From NCBI RefSeq assembly GCF_009730915.1, contig NW_024086614.1, positions 1 through 64,000 on the forward strand: a DNA stretch of 64,000 nucleotides. Reading direction: 5' to 3'. Source of the stretch: Dioscorea cayenensis subsp. rotundata (lineage: Eukaryota; Streptophyta; Magnoliopsida; Dioscoreales; Dioscoreaceae). Each line of letters begins with the position of its first letter. Position 1 is the first letter of the stretch. Below, in pieces: positions 41,811 to 53,990 of the stretch. Below the pieces are notes generated by a model. That model searched no databases, was not told where the DNA came from, and saw only the letters and a list, made by a program, of their open reading frames with translations. A program made the translations under genes and the position numbers.

Positions 41811-44800
41811 TTGTTTGTGGCATATCCAGTTTACTAACAAACAATTATTAATTTAATTATAAAAATTATTGATATAAAGATATATTCAACTAAATAAATA
41901 GATTTGTATAGCAACATGAATAACTATCAAATTTCTAATAAAGCAAATATTTCATGTAGTTTTACCTGAAAGTTGATCTACGTGAATGAAGATTGAAAAA
42001 TGATTGATTATAACATCTTCATTGGTCTTAATGCATAATTCAAATTAGGTGCTAGTAATAAATGATTTAGGCTAACAATAATCATTATAAACTACTTGAA
42101 AGTTACTAAAGATGGTTAATTTGTAAAAAAAAAAAGTATATATGGGTCTAAATTATTGAGAGGAATTATCTATCAAATAGTCTATGCACATGCCCACATT
42201 ATCAATAAACACACTTAATTAAAATAAATATATTTTAAAAAATAATGATAGCTTGATTCCAAAGTTAGGTCATGAAAATAAATCATGCCAACCTTGCAAC
42301 TAATAGTTAAACATACATAAATTTCATGGAGGAAGAATTTTGCTAGGAACACAATACATTTGAAAATTCCCAAGAATAGATAACCTCAATATTTGCTTTG
42401 GCACATAAAATATATTTTATAACTAATTTTGCAATTAGTTAATTAATAGAATTTTTTATAAATTTTAGATTACTAACAAACTTTAACGGAACCTCTTAAT
42501 TATGTGAATTAATTAAAATAGAAAAATAAAAAAAGACCGGAGTAAGTAAATAAAATAAAATAAATAATGAGTTTGTAAGTTATTTTTAAAGTTTTTTATG
42601 GTATCCATTGTTTTCTTCATTTCTAAAAACTATTTAAATCATTAATTATTCAAGCAATAATTGATAGTGAACTTGATGAAAAATTCTATTTCATTAGATT
42701 AAGACATTAACGGTTATAAAGTGAACGAGAAGATCAATTAAATGTAGCACTAAAAGTAAGTTTGTTTTCGTGATGATTTGTTGGGTAAAAAAATGGTAGG
42801 ATCAGGGCAACAAAGCATCATGTCTAAGATACTAATATTGGATTATTAACCTTAATATTATTCAAATTATTATTTTAATTAAATAACCTCAATATTTTTT
42901 TTTGGCATATAAATATATTTTATAACTAATTTAGTTGGAATTTCATTATTTTCTTCTGTTTAAAATCAAGAGTTCCCATTCAAAGACTTGTCTAAAATTC
43001 TATTTGAAAAATAGTATACTATAAAAGATATAAAAAAATGATAACGTGTATGAATATAGATGATGTTTCTTAAAAAAAAAAAGAAAAACCCTAAATGGTC
43101 CCTGTACTTATGTCACTTTGCCATTTTAGTCCTTTTACTCAGAAATGCTCCCAAGTAGTCCCTCTACTCTTGAAAATGTGTCTACTTAGTCTTTTAAGGC
43201 TTGAAAATAACCTAACTAGTTTCTGTATTAGAGGGGCTAGTTGGGAAGAGAGTAAGAGTAAAAGGACTAAATTGATCAATTTTTCAAAAACAGAGAGACT
43301 AGTTGAGAGCATTTCTGAGTAGAGGGATTAAAAGGGCAGAGTGATCTAAGTAGAAGGACCATTTAGGTTATTTTACTAAAAAAAGAAAAAAAATTCTCAA
43401 AATTTTTAATTGATCTTATTTATGCTCTAAGAGTGATGGCATTAAAAGCTCACACCATTCCTTTCATGAAAAGATCATTGCTTTCATCAGACTTCACATT
43501 GGCTATGGTTTCAATGGTTTTATTCATTGTCACATCCTCACCTACATTAACTATTTCATGCCTTACCAATTAATATCCACCTTGCTTTAAACATACATTC
43601 ACTTCATCCTTAATAAAACACAGACCATTAAAATAACTAACCCATTTTGCATTATCTATGTATTATTATATAATTCTTGTTACAATATGCTACTCAAATC
43701 AATTTTTGTTCTTTATTATTTTAATATATATATAATCATCAATTTATTTGACTCTTGATACAATTCACCCCTAAAAGTCCTTAAGTGGTTGAATATTGTG
43801 CTCCACCTCAAGTGGTAACTCATTGAGTCAATGGCATTATGACACAGTTCATTCACGCCTCCATTAATGCTGTACTTAGCTTTGATCCAATTAATGTTCC
43901 CACTATGTTCACATGGTTCACACCCATGCGGTTGGTAGAAGTAATTAATCAAACACAAGTTGGCCTTTAGCCTTTTGGAAAAAAACACATAAAACATAGC
44001 AATGGTTTCCTTATCTAATTATATTATAATTTATATAATTTTTTTCTTTTTAAAAATATCAATTCCCTTGTCTTGCCACTGGTTCATTTTCATGTTCCTG
44101 TCGAAGTGGTTGATTTGAACCCAATACAAATAAAATAAAAATATAGATAAATTAAAATATTAAGTCTCCGGGTATTTGTGTCCGTATTCCATTTATGCAA
44201 GTCTTTGTTAAACAATATGCATTATGTGATGCATGAAAAATATCGCCCATTAAATAAGAATCATCAACCTATTAATTTTTCTCACAATAGGTACAACAGT
44301 ACTGAAAAAATATACATACAAAAATAAGCATGAAAATCACTGCCATTTAAATAGAAAAAGTCATGCAAAATGGTTGGGATAGGGAGCCTTTCTTTAATCG
44401 CCATGAAGTTGTAGTTTTTGATCCTGCTATTTATTTCAAGAATATTAGTGAGATTGAAATCATATTATATTGTATTTTATTATTTATTTATTTATTTAAT
44501 AAAATAAATAAGACACTATTTACATTATTCACTATAAATAAAAAACAAATTGACTTTCTAACCTCCCAAACTCCCATGTAAACTCACATATGGGGTTTTC
44601 ACACCTAACCATTGAGTTATAACAAATTTAACTAAACTCATATTTTATATCTTAGTCAGCCATCACCTCCTCAGTGATTATAAATCAAATTGTCACCTCC
44701 ATAAAATTGACAATTAATTAATTAAAAATGCATAAATTGTCTCCTCTATATAGTTGTCAACTCTATGTAATTTTTATCATATATTTCTCGTAATCCATTT

Positions 44801-45190
44801 ATTTTTTTAATTTTTATAAATATAAATGAGTAATTTAAAAAAAAAATTCCCCAAATCCTAAGCTTTGACAAGTGAAAGAGAATCACTCCCATTTTGATTA
44901 TTTGGTGGCCAGAAGTTTATCTTAAAATCATGAAACCAATTATCCAAATGTGTTTTTATTTATTTACTATTATTTTTAGCTTTAAGTTTATTATCAAAAT
45001 TTAAATATAAAATAATTTATGTTAACAATATAAATAAAAACATTATTAATATTCAATTATAAATTTATTAAAAGAACACCAATAAAGTATATCCAATTTG
45101 CAGAAAGAGCTATATAACTATATATATTCTTTTTGAATAAATATGAACAACTATCCAACCCTTAATTAATATATGAGAAAGTAACAGCTT
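41811..45190. other. AT-rich intergenic DNA between the LINEs
   Basis: No gene is seen. It contains one long-TIR MITE (43089-43368). Short open frames at 43716-43997 (minus) and 44363-44581 (plus) have no family resemblance. Confidence 0.6.
43089..43368. mobile_element. MITE with long terminal inverted repeats (280 bp)
   Basis: The first about 85 bases (CCCTAAATGGTCCCTGTACT, then 'atgtcactttgcc', 'ttttactcagaaatgctc') pair with the reverse complement of the last about 85 (ACCTAAATGGTCCTTCTACT, 'agatcactctgcc', 'ctctactcagaaatgctc') at about 80% identity. The element could fold back almost completely. The style (CCTAAATGGTCC) suggests a Mutator-like or foldback MITE. A target duplication is not clear because both flanks are A-rich. 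Confidence 0.72.
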
Positions 45191-45228
45191 TATGGAGAAG
45201 TATGATGAATCCTCCGCATGTGATCTAG

Positions 45229-45960
45229 TTGAAGAAAGATGGGCAGAGACATTGGATGAGGCCGAATTGCAAGGAGATTTTAAATGAAGAAGGAAACATG
45301 ATTAATGATGGGGAGGAGAGCTCCTATTGTGACCCCTCAAAACCACAGGATGCTTTTAATCCTCCACCAAATTTTAAGTGGGCTTTTCTTCACGGTTTTT
45401 GGACCATTGTCCCAATTATGTTCTCAACTGATATCACTGCTGGATCAGTTAATGACTCTGGGTCCGACCCACTTGATCATATTGAGCCATGGGTGGGTGA
45501 TCATCAGGATAATGACTTTCAAGGCATTGAAACCCATGGGGACAAAGAATCTGAACATGAGACCTATAGCTCTGACAACAGACATACTGATGACTCTGAG
45601 ACAGACTTTGAGGAGAAAGTTCGCAGATTGCTGCTCAGTGGTCAAGCTGATGACCCTAATCAGGGCACAAGAAGGAGTGAACACAAGGAAAAAGCCCTCT
45701 TCCAGATGGAATGAGGAAGCGGGTTTTGTTTCACAGCCACCTCGTTCAGTAAAGAAGAAAGGGAACTCTACCTCACCCTCAGAAGGTGCTGCTTCCAACC
45801 CCTTCTTATTTCTGAATGGAATGATACTCAATTGCTTAAATATTGCAATGCATGTGGTATTTCTTTCACATATTCGTATGCTTGAATCAACTCGTTCGGT
45901 CACCTTAGGTGATGGGGAGAGGACCATATTGTTGAGGTCCTCCCCAGAGAAAAATTAGTG
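45229..45960 (+). pseudogene. LINE B ORF1 C-terminal part / ORF1-ORF2 linker
   Basis: An acidic, Asp/Ser-rich frame of up to 161 codons (45229-45714), with HIEPWVGDHQDNDF and SSDNRHTDDSETDFEEKVRR, followed by about 250 bases in broken frames before the endonuclease start at 45966. Its position before ORF2 suggests it is the end of the RNA-binding ORF1 protein. No zinc knuckle or RRM is visible, so the assignment rests on context. Confidence 0.45.
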
Positions 45961-45965
45961 TCTTT

Positions 45966-48900
45966 ATGAACATTATTAATTGGAATGTGCGTGGACTAGG
46001 ACTACCATCTAAATGTTTCCTAGTTAAAGACTTTCTCACACTTCATCATGTGGACATTTGTTGCTTATAAGAGTCAAAGTTGAGTAGTGTGGACATATCC
46101 ATGTGGAGATCCATCGGGGGGGTCTCGTCTTGACCATTTTGCTTTCCTACCCGCCCTGGGCTCTGCGGGAGGAATTATTGTGGGTTGGAATAATTTGCTA
46201 TTTGAGGGTAAAGTGCTTCATGTTGGCTCGTTTTGCCTTTCTGTCGAATTTAAAAATAGGACAAACAATATTACCTAGGTGTGCACTTCTGTCTATGGGC
46301 CTAACGCTAGGAACATGAAACAAAGTTTTTGTAATGAAATTCGATCCCATCAACCTGGTGTGGGTTTACCTTGGGTCATATGTGGGGATTTTAACTCGAT
46401 TTTTGCTTCTTCTGATAAGTTGAGTGGGGTCGCTAATCGCGAGGACATTAGATTGGTACAAGCTTTTTTATGTGACCTCCAATTTATGGAACCCCCGTTC
46501 AATGGAAATCGGTTTACTTGGACCAATGGTCAATCAAATCCGATTTGGGTTAAGCTTGATCGATTTTTAATTAACACTCTCTGGATCACGTTATTCCGCA
46601 AGGTCTTACAAAACTGCCTGCCCAGGCTGGGATCTGATCATGTCCCGATTAGACTAGAAGTGGGGTTTCATTTGCCTTTTCGTAGATCTTTTCGTTTTGA
46701 GCAAGCATGGTGTTTGATTGATAATTTTGATATGCTCATCCAGGAGTGGTGGAATTCTCTTCACCTCTGTGGGTGTGGGGCCTTCATCTTAGCTAAGAAG
46801 ATCACTCGATTAAGGGAGAATCTTAAAACCTGGGCAAAATTTGAGTTCGGATCCATCAAGCTAAAAAAGCTTGGGCTTTTACATGAGATGGATTTATTAG
46901 ACCGCACCAGAGAGACTCGTCCTCTTACCCCCCTTGAGGTCAATGTTGAGGTCCATCTGAGGACGACATCGATGGTATAGGAAGCAAAGGGCCAGAATGA
47001 ATTGGATTAAAGAGGGGGATGAAAATACTAGATTCTTTCACGTAGTCGCGAATGTGAGAAGAAACCGAAACTTTATTCCTTGTGTTTTGCGGGATGATAT
47101 TCGGGTGGACGACATCGATGGTATAGGAAGAACTTTCACTTCCTTCTATCAAAAACTTTATGGCACGGAGCTGACTTATAGATATCGGATCAACTGGACT
47201 GCACTATTAGGGAACAAGGGTATGCATAATCTTTCTAATCTTGATACCCCTTTCACCCTTGAGGAAATTAGAGTGGCGGTGTTTGGTATGAATGCAGATA
47301 AGGCACCGGGTCCGGATGGTTTTCCTATGTTGTTTTTTCAGAAATTTTGGGATATTGTTAAGGCTGACATCTTTTTACTCTGTGAGGATTTTTATTGGGG
47401 GCGAGCCAACCTTGAAAGGATTAATTGGTCGAATATTGCACTGATCGCAAAGAGGCATTGCCCTCAAGACCCCTCGCATTATCAACCAATTAGCTTGATT
47501 AACTGCTCGCTAAAAAATCATCACCAAAATTCTTGCTAACAGGCTTAGCACTAAGATTGATGAATTAATTGACCCATATCAGTCAGCGTTCATAAAAGGA
47601 AGATGTATCACTGACAATATTGCTACTGCTCAGGAACTTATCTTCTACATGCAGAAGAATCATCTCATGGGTCTTATACTTAAGGTCGACTTCTCTAAGG
47701 CCTTTGATTCTGTTGATCGGGGTTTCCTCTTGAAGCTGTTAAGAGGCAGAGGGTTTGGGGAGAGATGGATTGGGTGGGTTCAAACCATTCTGACCTCTTC
47801 TAAGGCTAAATTCCTAGTTAATAATGTTCAAAGTGGTTATGTCCGCTTTCGTAGAGGTTTACGGCAGGGGGACCCTCTCTCCCCTTTGCTATTTGCGCTT
47901 GTGGTGGATATATTAAGCTCAATGTTTAATCATGCTCTTAGCACGGGGATCCTGCATGGGATCCCATTTGGGGGCTCTGGGGTCAAAATGTGTCACCTTC
48001 AGTATGCTGATGATCTCTTGGTTATGTCTACTGGAGGGGGTGAAGATCTTAGGATTATCAAATTGATTCTATATATGTTTGAGGGGCTTTCCGGTCTAGC
48101 GGTCAATTTTGAAAAGACATTTCTTTATACCTCTCAAAAGAATCTTGAACCTCAGGCTTTCTTAGCTAAAACACTCCACTGCTCGGTTGGCGTTCTCCCT
48201 TTGACCTATCTTGGGATACCTATCTCTGGAGGACGGCCGCGAAAAGCAGGACTGGGATATCCTGATTAATAAGGTTAGATCCAGACTAAAAATTTGGAAG
48301 TCCAAATTTCTATCTCTCGGGGGAAGATTAACGTTGTTGAACTCTGTTCTTACTGCCATCCCCACTTATTGGATGTCATTATTCAAGCTCCCCTGCTGGG
48401 TGATTAGGAGCATTGATAAAATTAGGAGAGACTTCCTCTGGTCTGGCCCGGACCTACAGCATCCTAAGATCCGTTTAGTTAGTTGGGAGAGATTGTGTCG
48501 ATCTAGATAGCAAGGGGGTTGGAATATTCTCAACTTGGAAGTGTTTAATAATGCTCTCCTTGGCAAGTGGTGGTGGAAGATCATTTTGGGGGTTCGATGG
48601 TGTGGGGCCGAGATTTTTAGAGAAAATTATTTTGGTAGTAGGCCAACCTGGAATTTTTTCCATAAGCAGTATGGTAGAAGATCGGTCTTCTGGAATGGTA
48701 TCCTCAAGATCTTACCTGCCTTCCGGTAAAACATTTGCTCTCTTGTTAAGGGGAGATCTACCACTCTCTTCTGGCTAGATAACTGGGTGGAGGGTCGTGC
48801 CCCTGCAGATATCTGGCCTCATCTATTTCTGTCCTCCACGGATAAGGAGGGCACGGTCAGGGACTTACTCAATGGTGGGTTGGTCACCCCTTTTGGGGAC

Positions 48901-49623
48901 TTCTCTCGGGAAGGTAGTTTGATTGCTTCGGTTTGCCTTCAGAATAGCGCAATTATTGATGGTCGACGTTGGAAGCTTTTCTCTAACGGGGTGTTCTCCG
49001 TCAAATCCTTCTATCAATTCTTGAATGATGGAGGACTTCGCTGTAGATGGACCCCCTTCATTCTTAAAGGTTGTTGCCCTAGGAAAATTAACCTTTTTAA
49101 TTGGTTGGTTTGGGACAATAAAATTCTTACCTTGCAGAACCTTACTATTAGGAGGTGTAACACCCTTCAGGATATCACTTGTGTGATGTGTCACTCCGCG
49201 ATTGAGTCTGCAGATCACCTCTTCACCCAGTGTTCGGTCGCCTCTCAAATTTGGGGTTTGTTCTGCCATTTATTTGGAGGTCATCGTATCCCAAATTCTC
49301 TGATAGACCTGTGGGGGAACTGGCGCTCCCAATTTTCTAATTCCTTGACTCCCTGTTGGGATTTGCTCCTTCGAGCTGTGACTTGGAATATTTGGTTGGA
49401 GAGGAATGCACGCATTTTTTATTGTGCTTGTTCATCTACTACTTCTGTCTTTTTTAAGATTATTCATATGGTGCTTATGTGGATGAATGCAGTTCCTGAC
49501 TCGAAGAAAGCTAAATTTGAGGAGCCAAGCAGCAAACTTAGGAGAAGCCTTGATTTCCTCTCCTCTCGTGACTTGGAGCAAGGGGCTCAGTCCGATCTGG
49601 TTACTTCTCAGAGCGAGGGATAG
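45966..49623 (+). pseudogene. LINE B ORF2: endonuclease-reverse transcriptase with frameshifts and stops
   Basis: It starts MNIINWNVRGLGLPSK (45966), the canonical LINE endonuclease start. Later motifs are YGPNARN, CGDFNSIF, LGSDHVPIRLEVG, DKAPGPDGFPM, LKVDFSKAFDSVD, GLRQGDPLSPLLF, QYADDLLV, SLGGRLTLLNSVL, CVMC...DHLF and WNIWLERNARIF. Shifts are visible in a G-run near 46118, at about 46960-46990 (rearranged), in an A-run at 47512-47517 and near 48240. In-frame stops lie near 46077, 46276, 48508 and 48727. Reading through them gives the same domain order as LINE A. It ends TAG at 49621-49623. It is inactive as it stands. Confidence 0.86.
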
Positions 49624-50069
49624 TACCTTGATGTTTTTTTGCCCTTGGAGGGGTCTGTCCTCCTAGTGGTCTTTTGTTCTTTTTCCCTTGTTTTGGTTTG
49701 TGTTGTGTCCTGTTTTTTTTTTGTTTTTCTTCTCCCACTCCTGGTGGGTAGACTGTTGGTACTCCTCTCTGGAGCTTTGTTTGTTGGTTCTTTTTAATGC
49801 ATGTGGTTTATCCATTTTTTAAAAAAACATTGGATGATGCGAAATGTTGATCTAATAAGGCCGAGTTCTAATTCAAACCATGTGGTGAAGTGAAGATCTT
49901 CAACGAAATCGTGGCTTAATACCCTCCATGAACATTTTCATTCTAATTAACATCTTAAAAAAAAACTGATTATTTTGTTTGCATTTTTTTATTATTATTA
50001 TTTTTTATTTTAACCCAATAGTTTTTTAGGAGCCAATATTTTAAATTATTTTTGAATAATGTAGACCTC

Positions 50070-50230
50070 TACCAACGCTAGCATGGCGTAATGATAAGGT
50101 ATTTTGGTAATGAATGGGCAGGCATGTGTTTGAAACTCCGTGCAAATTGTACCAAGTACTATTTATTCATTATTTATTAAATCCTATATAGGATAAGCTA
50201 TTTCTCCATCCTCAAGAGTTACATAGTAAG
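50070..50230 (+). mobile_element. tRNA-derived SINE-like element
   Basis: ATGGCGTAATGATAAGG at about 50092 resembles a polymerase III A box, and TGTTTGAAACTCC at about 50130 resembles a B box, about 40 bases apart as in plant SINEs. There is no tRNA acceptor-stem structure, so it is not a tRNA gene. The exact 5' and 3' ends are unclear. Confidence 0.5.
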
Positions 50231-50364
50231 AGAGATTTATTATAGTGATGTTATAGTCTCTTATATATCATCTTAAACACACACGGAAGATCTTTACTAT
50301 TTTGCATATTACCTATCTTATTTAGTAAATCTCAAGGGAGTCATTAAGCAATTGTATACTGGTG

Positions 50365-50520
50365 CACCTTAGGGATGGCAACAGATCGGGTCTGGTCGGG
50401 TACGGGTTTTACTATATCTGTACCCATACATGCTATCCCACTAGTATACCCGAACCCGACAGGTTTTAAAAACCTCAACCCATACCCGCACCCGATGGGT
50501 ATACCTACCCCGCCCCCATA
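50365..50520. repeat. GGGATGGCAA / CCCGAACCCGA repeat
   Basis: GGGATGGCAACAGATCGGG is followed by alternating GGGTACGGG and ATACCCGAACCCGA blocks able to pair with each other. A related, more decayed stretch is at about 58455-58640 (AGAGATGGCAA, ATACGGGTATT, TACCCTTACC). This style is common in plant genomes; family not assigned. Confidence 0.45.
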
Positions 50521-51225
50521 TTAAAAAAACTAATAAAAAATATATTATTTTTTTATTAAAAAATAACTTAAAATAATTATAATTTTTTTATAAAATAATT
50601 TTTTTTTATAAAATTACAAGAGTAAACAAATAGGAAAAATAAAAAACCTTAGATTGTTAAGTTGTAGAGCATATACTAATATAAGCTTCAATCATCTGCA
50701 AACCTTAAAAACCTTAGATTGGTAAGGTCAGGTCAAATTTGGGTATTATCGCTATTCCTAGTGCACCTCTTTATTTGCTTAACTTTTTAACACCTCATAA
50801 GTGGAGGGCCCCTGTCACCATTTGTGATCTCTCTCAAATATATACAAAACTTGAAATTCAAAGTCACTGATTTAATTTAAAAGTTTTAATTATTCTTCTA
50901 CCACCTTGACCAAATCCTTGTTCATCAACCCCCGTGAATTAATGTTTGACAACCGAATTAGTAATTAAATGATTTGTGATATAATTATAAAATTAAATAA
51001 TGTTGAAAAAGAGCAAGTGTAGTGGTCCGAGAAGACCATAAAAGGTTGTGGTTAATGCAAAAGCTAAGGGCGGTGTTAACAATCGGATTTCCAGAATCTC
51101 CATAGTACCAAATGGTCCAAAGCCAACTACAAATGTTAACGGAGGAGCATTCAAAGTCCAAATGTCTAATACTATTGCAGAAATCAGTAGAGTAGGTTTC
51201 AACTGTATTTTGGTCTTGTTGTTAA

Positions 51226-52378
51226 AGGTTGTTTGGATTGACTTTTAAAGAAAGTGTTTTTTTTTTTAATTTTGTAGAAGTATTTTTGGAAAAAGTACTT
51301 TCAGAATAAATTAAGTACTTATGCATATTTTTTTGTTTGGATGTATTAGTTTTAATAAATTAAGTGCTTATGCATATTTTTTTGTTTGGATGTATTAGTT
51401 TCAGAAGCACTTATGTAATTGTGAAAATGTTTGGATGTTTATTTGAAAAGTACTTTTACAGCAACAAATTACTAAAATACCTTTTTACTGGATTGACTGA
51501 GGGTATTTTAGTAAATTTACTTAACCAAATAGCTTATAAAAAACAACTTATTTTCATAAGCTGGTCTTTGGCAGCTTATAAATAAGTTGTATTTGGGCTT
51601 ATTTCACAGATTGAGATTATTCAGAAACACAATATTAAACTCATAAGCACTTAACTTATAAAATAAGTGCTTTTCGGTCAGCTATAAGGCCTTGTTTGGG
51701 TTAGTTTAAAAATAAAGTGTTTTTTTTTTCAGGTTATAGAAGCACTTATTTTAAAAGTACTTTTGAGAATAAGTTAAGTGTTTTTTAATGTTTTATGTTT
51801 GGATAAGCTAATGTAAAAGTACTTTTATATGTGTGAAGTTGTTTGGATGTGGATTTTTAAAAGGGCTTTTAGGGGTAGCAAATTACTAAAGTGGGCATTC
51901 ATTGAGTTATTATTATACATTGCTATTAATAATGATAATAAAAATATTAATGATATAATAATAATAACTTAATGTATTATAATTATAATTAATAATTATT
52001 ATTATATTGTAATTATAATTAACAATAATAATAATTATTATTATAACGTAATGTAATAATAATAATAATAATTATTATTATTATTATTATTATTATAGTC
52101 ATGCTTTTTGTTGTTTAATAAGCTAGGACTAAGGGCATTAATTTGTTTAATTGTTGAGGGTAAAGTGGTAATTTATAACACCCAAAAACAGCTTTTTAGA
52201 AGTGCTTTTTCCAAAAACACCTCTTTACCAGCTTTTGAAAAAAAACTGAATTTAGGCTTTTTTAACAGCTTCTGCTTTTGCAGAAAAACCAATACAAACA
52301 TATTTTCTTCCATCCAAAAGTGCTTAACTTATAAAAAAGTGCTTTTGGACTTCTTAGAAGCCAATCCAAACAACCCCT
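51226..52378. mobile_element. MITE-like element(s) with GGTTGTTTGGATTG ends
   Basis: The left end GGTTGTTTGGATTGACTT and the reverse complement of the right end GGGGTTGTTTGGATTGGCTT match at 15 of 17 aligned bases. Subterminal repeats AAGTGCTTTT, AAGTACTTTT and ATAAGTTAAGTG occur many times. A second start-like block GGCCTTGTTTGGGTTAG at about 51689 suggests two nested or adjacent copies. A long (TAA)n/(ATT)n region at about 51905-52095 lies in the middle. No coding capacity; hAT- or Mutator-like by style only. Confidence 0.5.
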
Positions 52379-53307
52379 AAGCTGATCCAAATAACACCTT
52401 AATTACAATCAATGAAGACGTACAGGAATTGAATGTCAACTATATATATATATATATGAAACTTTATATATTTGAAATTTAGAATCTTACATATAAATAT
52501 TAGATTTAGAAAAATATTTTCTAATTTTCTTTTGATGTTAATGAAAATGAGACCAACCCCTATTGAGTTTGAAACCCTAAACATACTACCGATGATAAGG
52601 CAGAGGATCAAGTGAGATTGAAGTTAAGTCATCAAACTTTTTATGCCTTGGGTGACATATGCTATAATAGATGGAATAAAAGGTGAAGATCTTGTGAGGA
52701 GAACTATCACCAAAAATCAATTTAAAATTCACATTACAAACTGCAACTCATGTAGATGAATAATTGGCCCTTCATGCATTAGAAATTTAGTTTACAAAAT
52801 TTATGAACCATGTATAGTATTAGAAGATTATAAAAAGAAAATTTTTAAGCATGAAGATGGTTAGTAAGATTTACTAACCCTTCTCATTAATTTGAAGAAA
52901 AAAAAAACCTTGAACAAATATGAGCAATTCATTTTTGACAAAAATATATCTTGAACCAATACTTGTTAAATGGAGATTCTTACTTCAAAAAAACTCATTC
53001 TGGCAAAATTTGAATGAATGGATATTAAACGATGAACCAAAAGTATAGAATAAAAAAGTAAATTAATAATGGTAAACAATAAATTAAAGAATGGATTTTT
53101 TTCAAAAAGAAAAGAAAGAAAGAAAAAAACCTGGCCATTTGCTCACTTGGAATTAAAGCGGATTAAATTTATATATTATTTTTAAGAATAAAATGCTATC
53201 CTCTCGCATAATGTTTGTAAGTCTCAATAATTCACATTATCATGATTTTGATTTAAATTTTCTAAAATAGATTAAAATTTTATAAAAAATAAAATAAATA
53301 TTGCCTC

Positions 53308-53990
53308 CGTGATGGTTAACAGAGCAATAGGTGTTGCGCAATAAAAGAATATATTTAAATATTTTGTCTAAATAAATTATTATTTAAGTAATATTATTGA
53401 TGTATTTAATTATTAACGTGTTCATTAATATTTGAAATTCTTCATTTATTTATTTTTTATTTTTATTTTAAATAAAATGAATAAATCACTACTTTATTGA
53501 AAAAAACAGAAAAAACAAGACAAATTCAAAAGAAGAGAAATAACCACACAAAAAAAGTAAGCAGATTGAAATTCTATTTATTTATTAAACATGTGATATA
53601 CAGATTAAATAGGATTAAATTTCATACATAAACATGATGTTAAATTTGGTAGGGACTTTCTAGTTTTCCACTATAATGCAAGTCTTATTTTCTCATTTAA
53701 CAATAATAGAGAAAATTTATCAATAAATATTACAAGAACAATAACAAGACACAGTTGTAGTCAGAACATAGCATTAATTCTGGTGTTTGGCTTGAAAATT
53801 TTGGACCTGCTAAAGCCAAATGGGTATAACTAGTGTTTCGTGTATTTGGAAAGCTAAGTGCAACGCTCTTGTTACCTCCTCTGTGGATCAAGTGAGGGAA
53901 TATACCAATCATCCAAATTATCATAGGGAGATTTTCTATGTTAATATTTTTAACTCATTCTCAATGCCACCTCTTCATTGATGCATCTTG
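53308..53990 (+). repeat. Left copy of a local duplication (matches 55020-55700)
   Basis: TGGTTAACAGAGCAATAGGT and several hundred following bases recur at 55028 on with about 85-90% identity by eye. The left copy carries an extra block of about 115-130 bases (53455-53567). It ends near CACCTCTTCATTGATGCATC, which translates as the RNase H start FIDASW and then jumps to the sequence found at 55665 in the right copy, so it lacks the segment 55560-55663 present there. Confidence 0.8.
53455..53567 (-). mobile_element. Short LINE 3'-tail insertion with target duplication
   Basis: On minus it reads as a T-rich 3' UTR ending CAATAAAGTAGTGATTTATT plus an A-rich tail, like the other LINE tails here. 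It is flanked by GAAATTCTTCATTTATTTATT (53434-53454) and GAAATTCTATTTATTTATT (53568-53586). The uninterrupted second copy of the region has a single GAAATTCTCCATTTATTTATT at about 55148. So the empty site is visible within the same window. Confidence 0.7.

Larger units (their letters stand above)
45190..49830 (+). mobile_element. LINE B (plant L1-type non-LTR retrotransposon), more complete but frameshifted
   Basis: It contains part of ORF1 (45229-45714), a full endonuclease start, reverse transcriptase, the C-terminal region and a 3' UTR ending GTGGTTTATCCATTTTTTAA with a short A-run. It is the same family as LINE A. The 11-base string ACATTGGATGA occurs right after the A-run (49828-49838) and again at 45249-45259, a candidate target duplication; if real, the insertion starts near 45260 and the preceding bases are flank. 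Confidence 0.87.
49831..53300. other. AT-rich intergenic DNA with small repeats
   Basis: It contains a SINE (about 50070-50230), a GATGGCAA/CCCGAACCCGA repeat (about 50365-50520), MITE-like DNA (about 51226-52378) with (TAA)n/(ATT)n runs, and a (TA)n run at 52441-52457. A GC-richer stretch at about 51000-51220 holds open frames on both strands (plus: NRISRISIVPNGPKPTTNVN) that I do not recognise. No gene is supported. Confidence 0.55.

Noticed and set aside
45445..45927. 160-codon minus-strand frame and 217-codon plus-strand frame over LINE B ORF1
   Set aside because: Overlapping frames in the broken ORF1 linker; no motif supports either as a separate gene.
50090..50145. Possible tRNA gene from A and B box matches
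   Set aside because: No acceptor stem or anticodon arm can be folded; better explained as a SINE.
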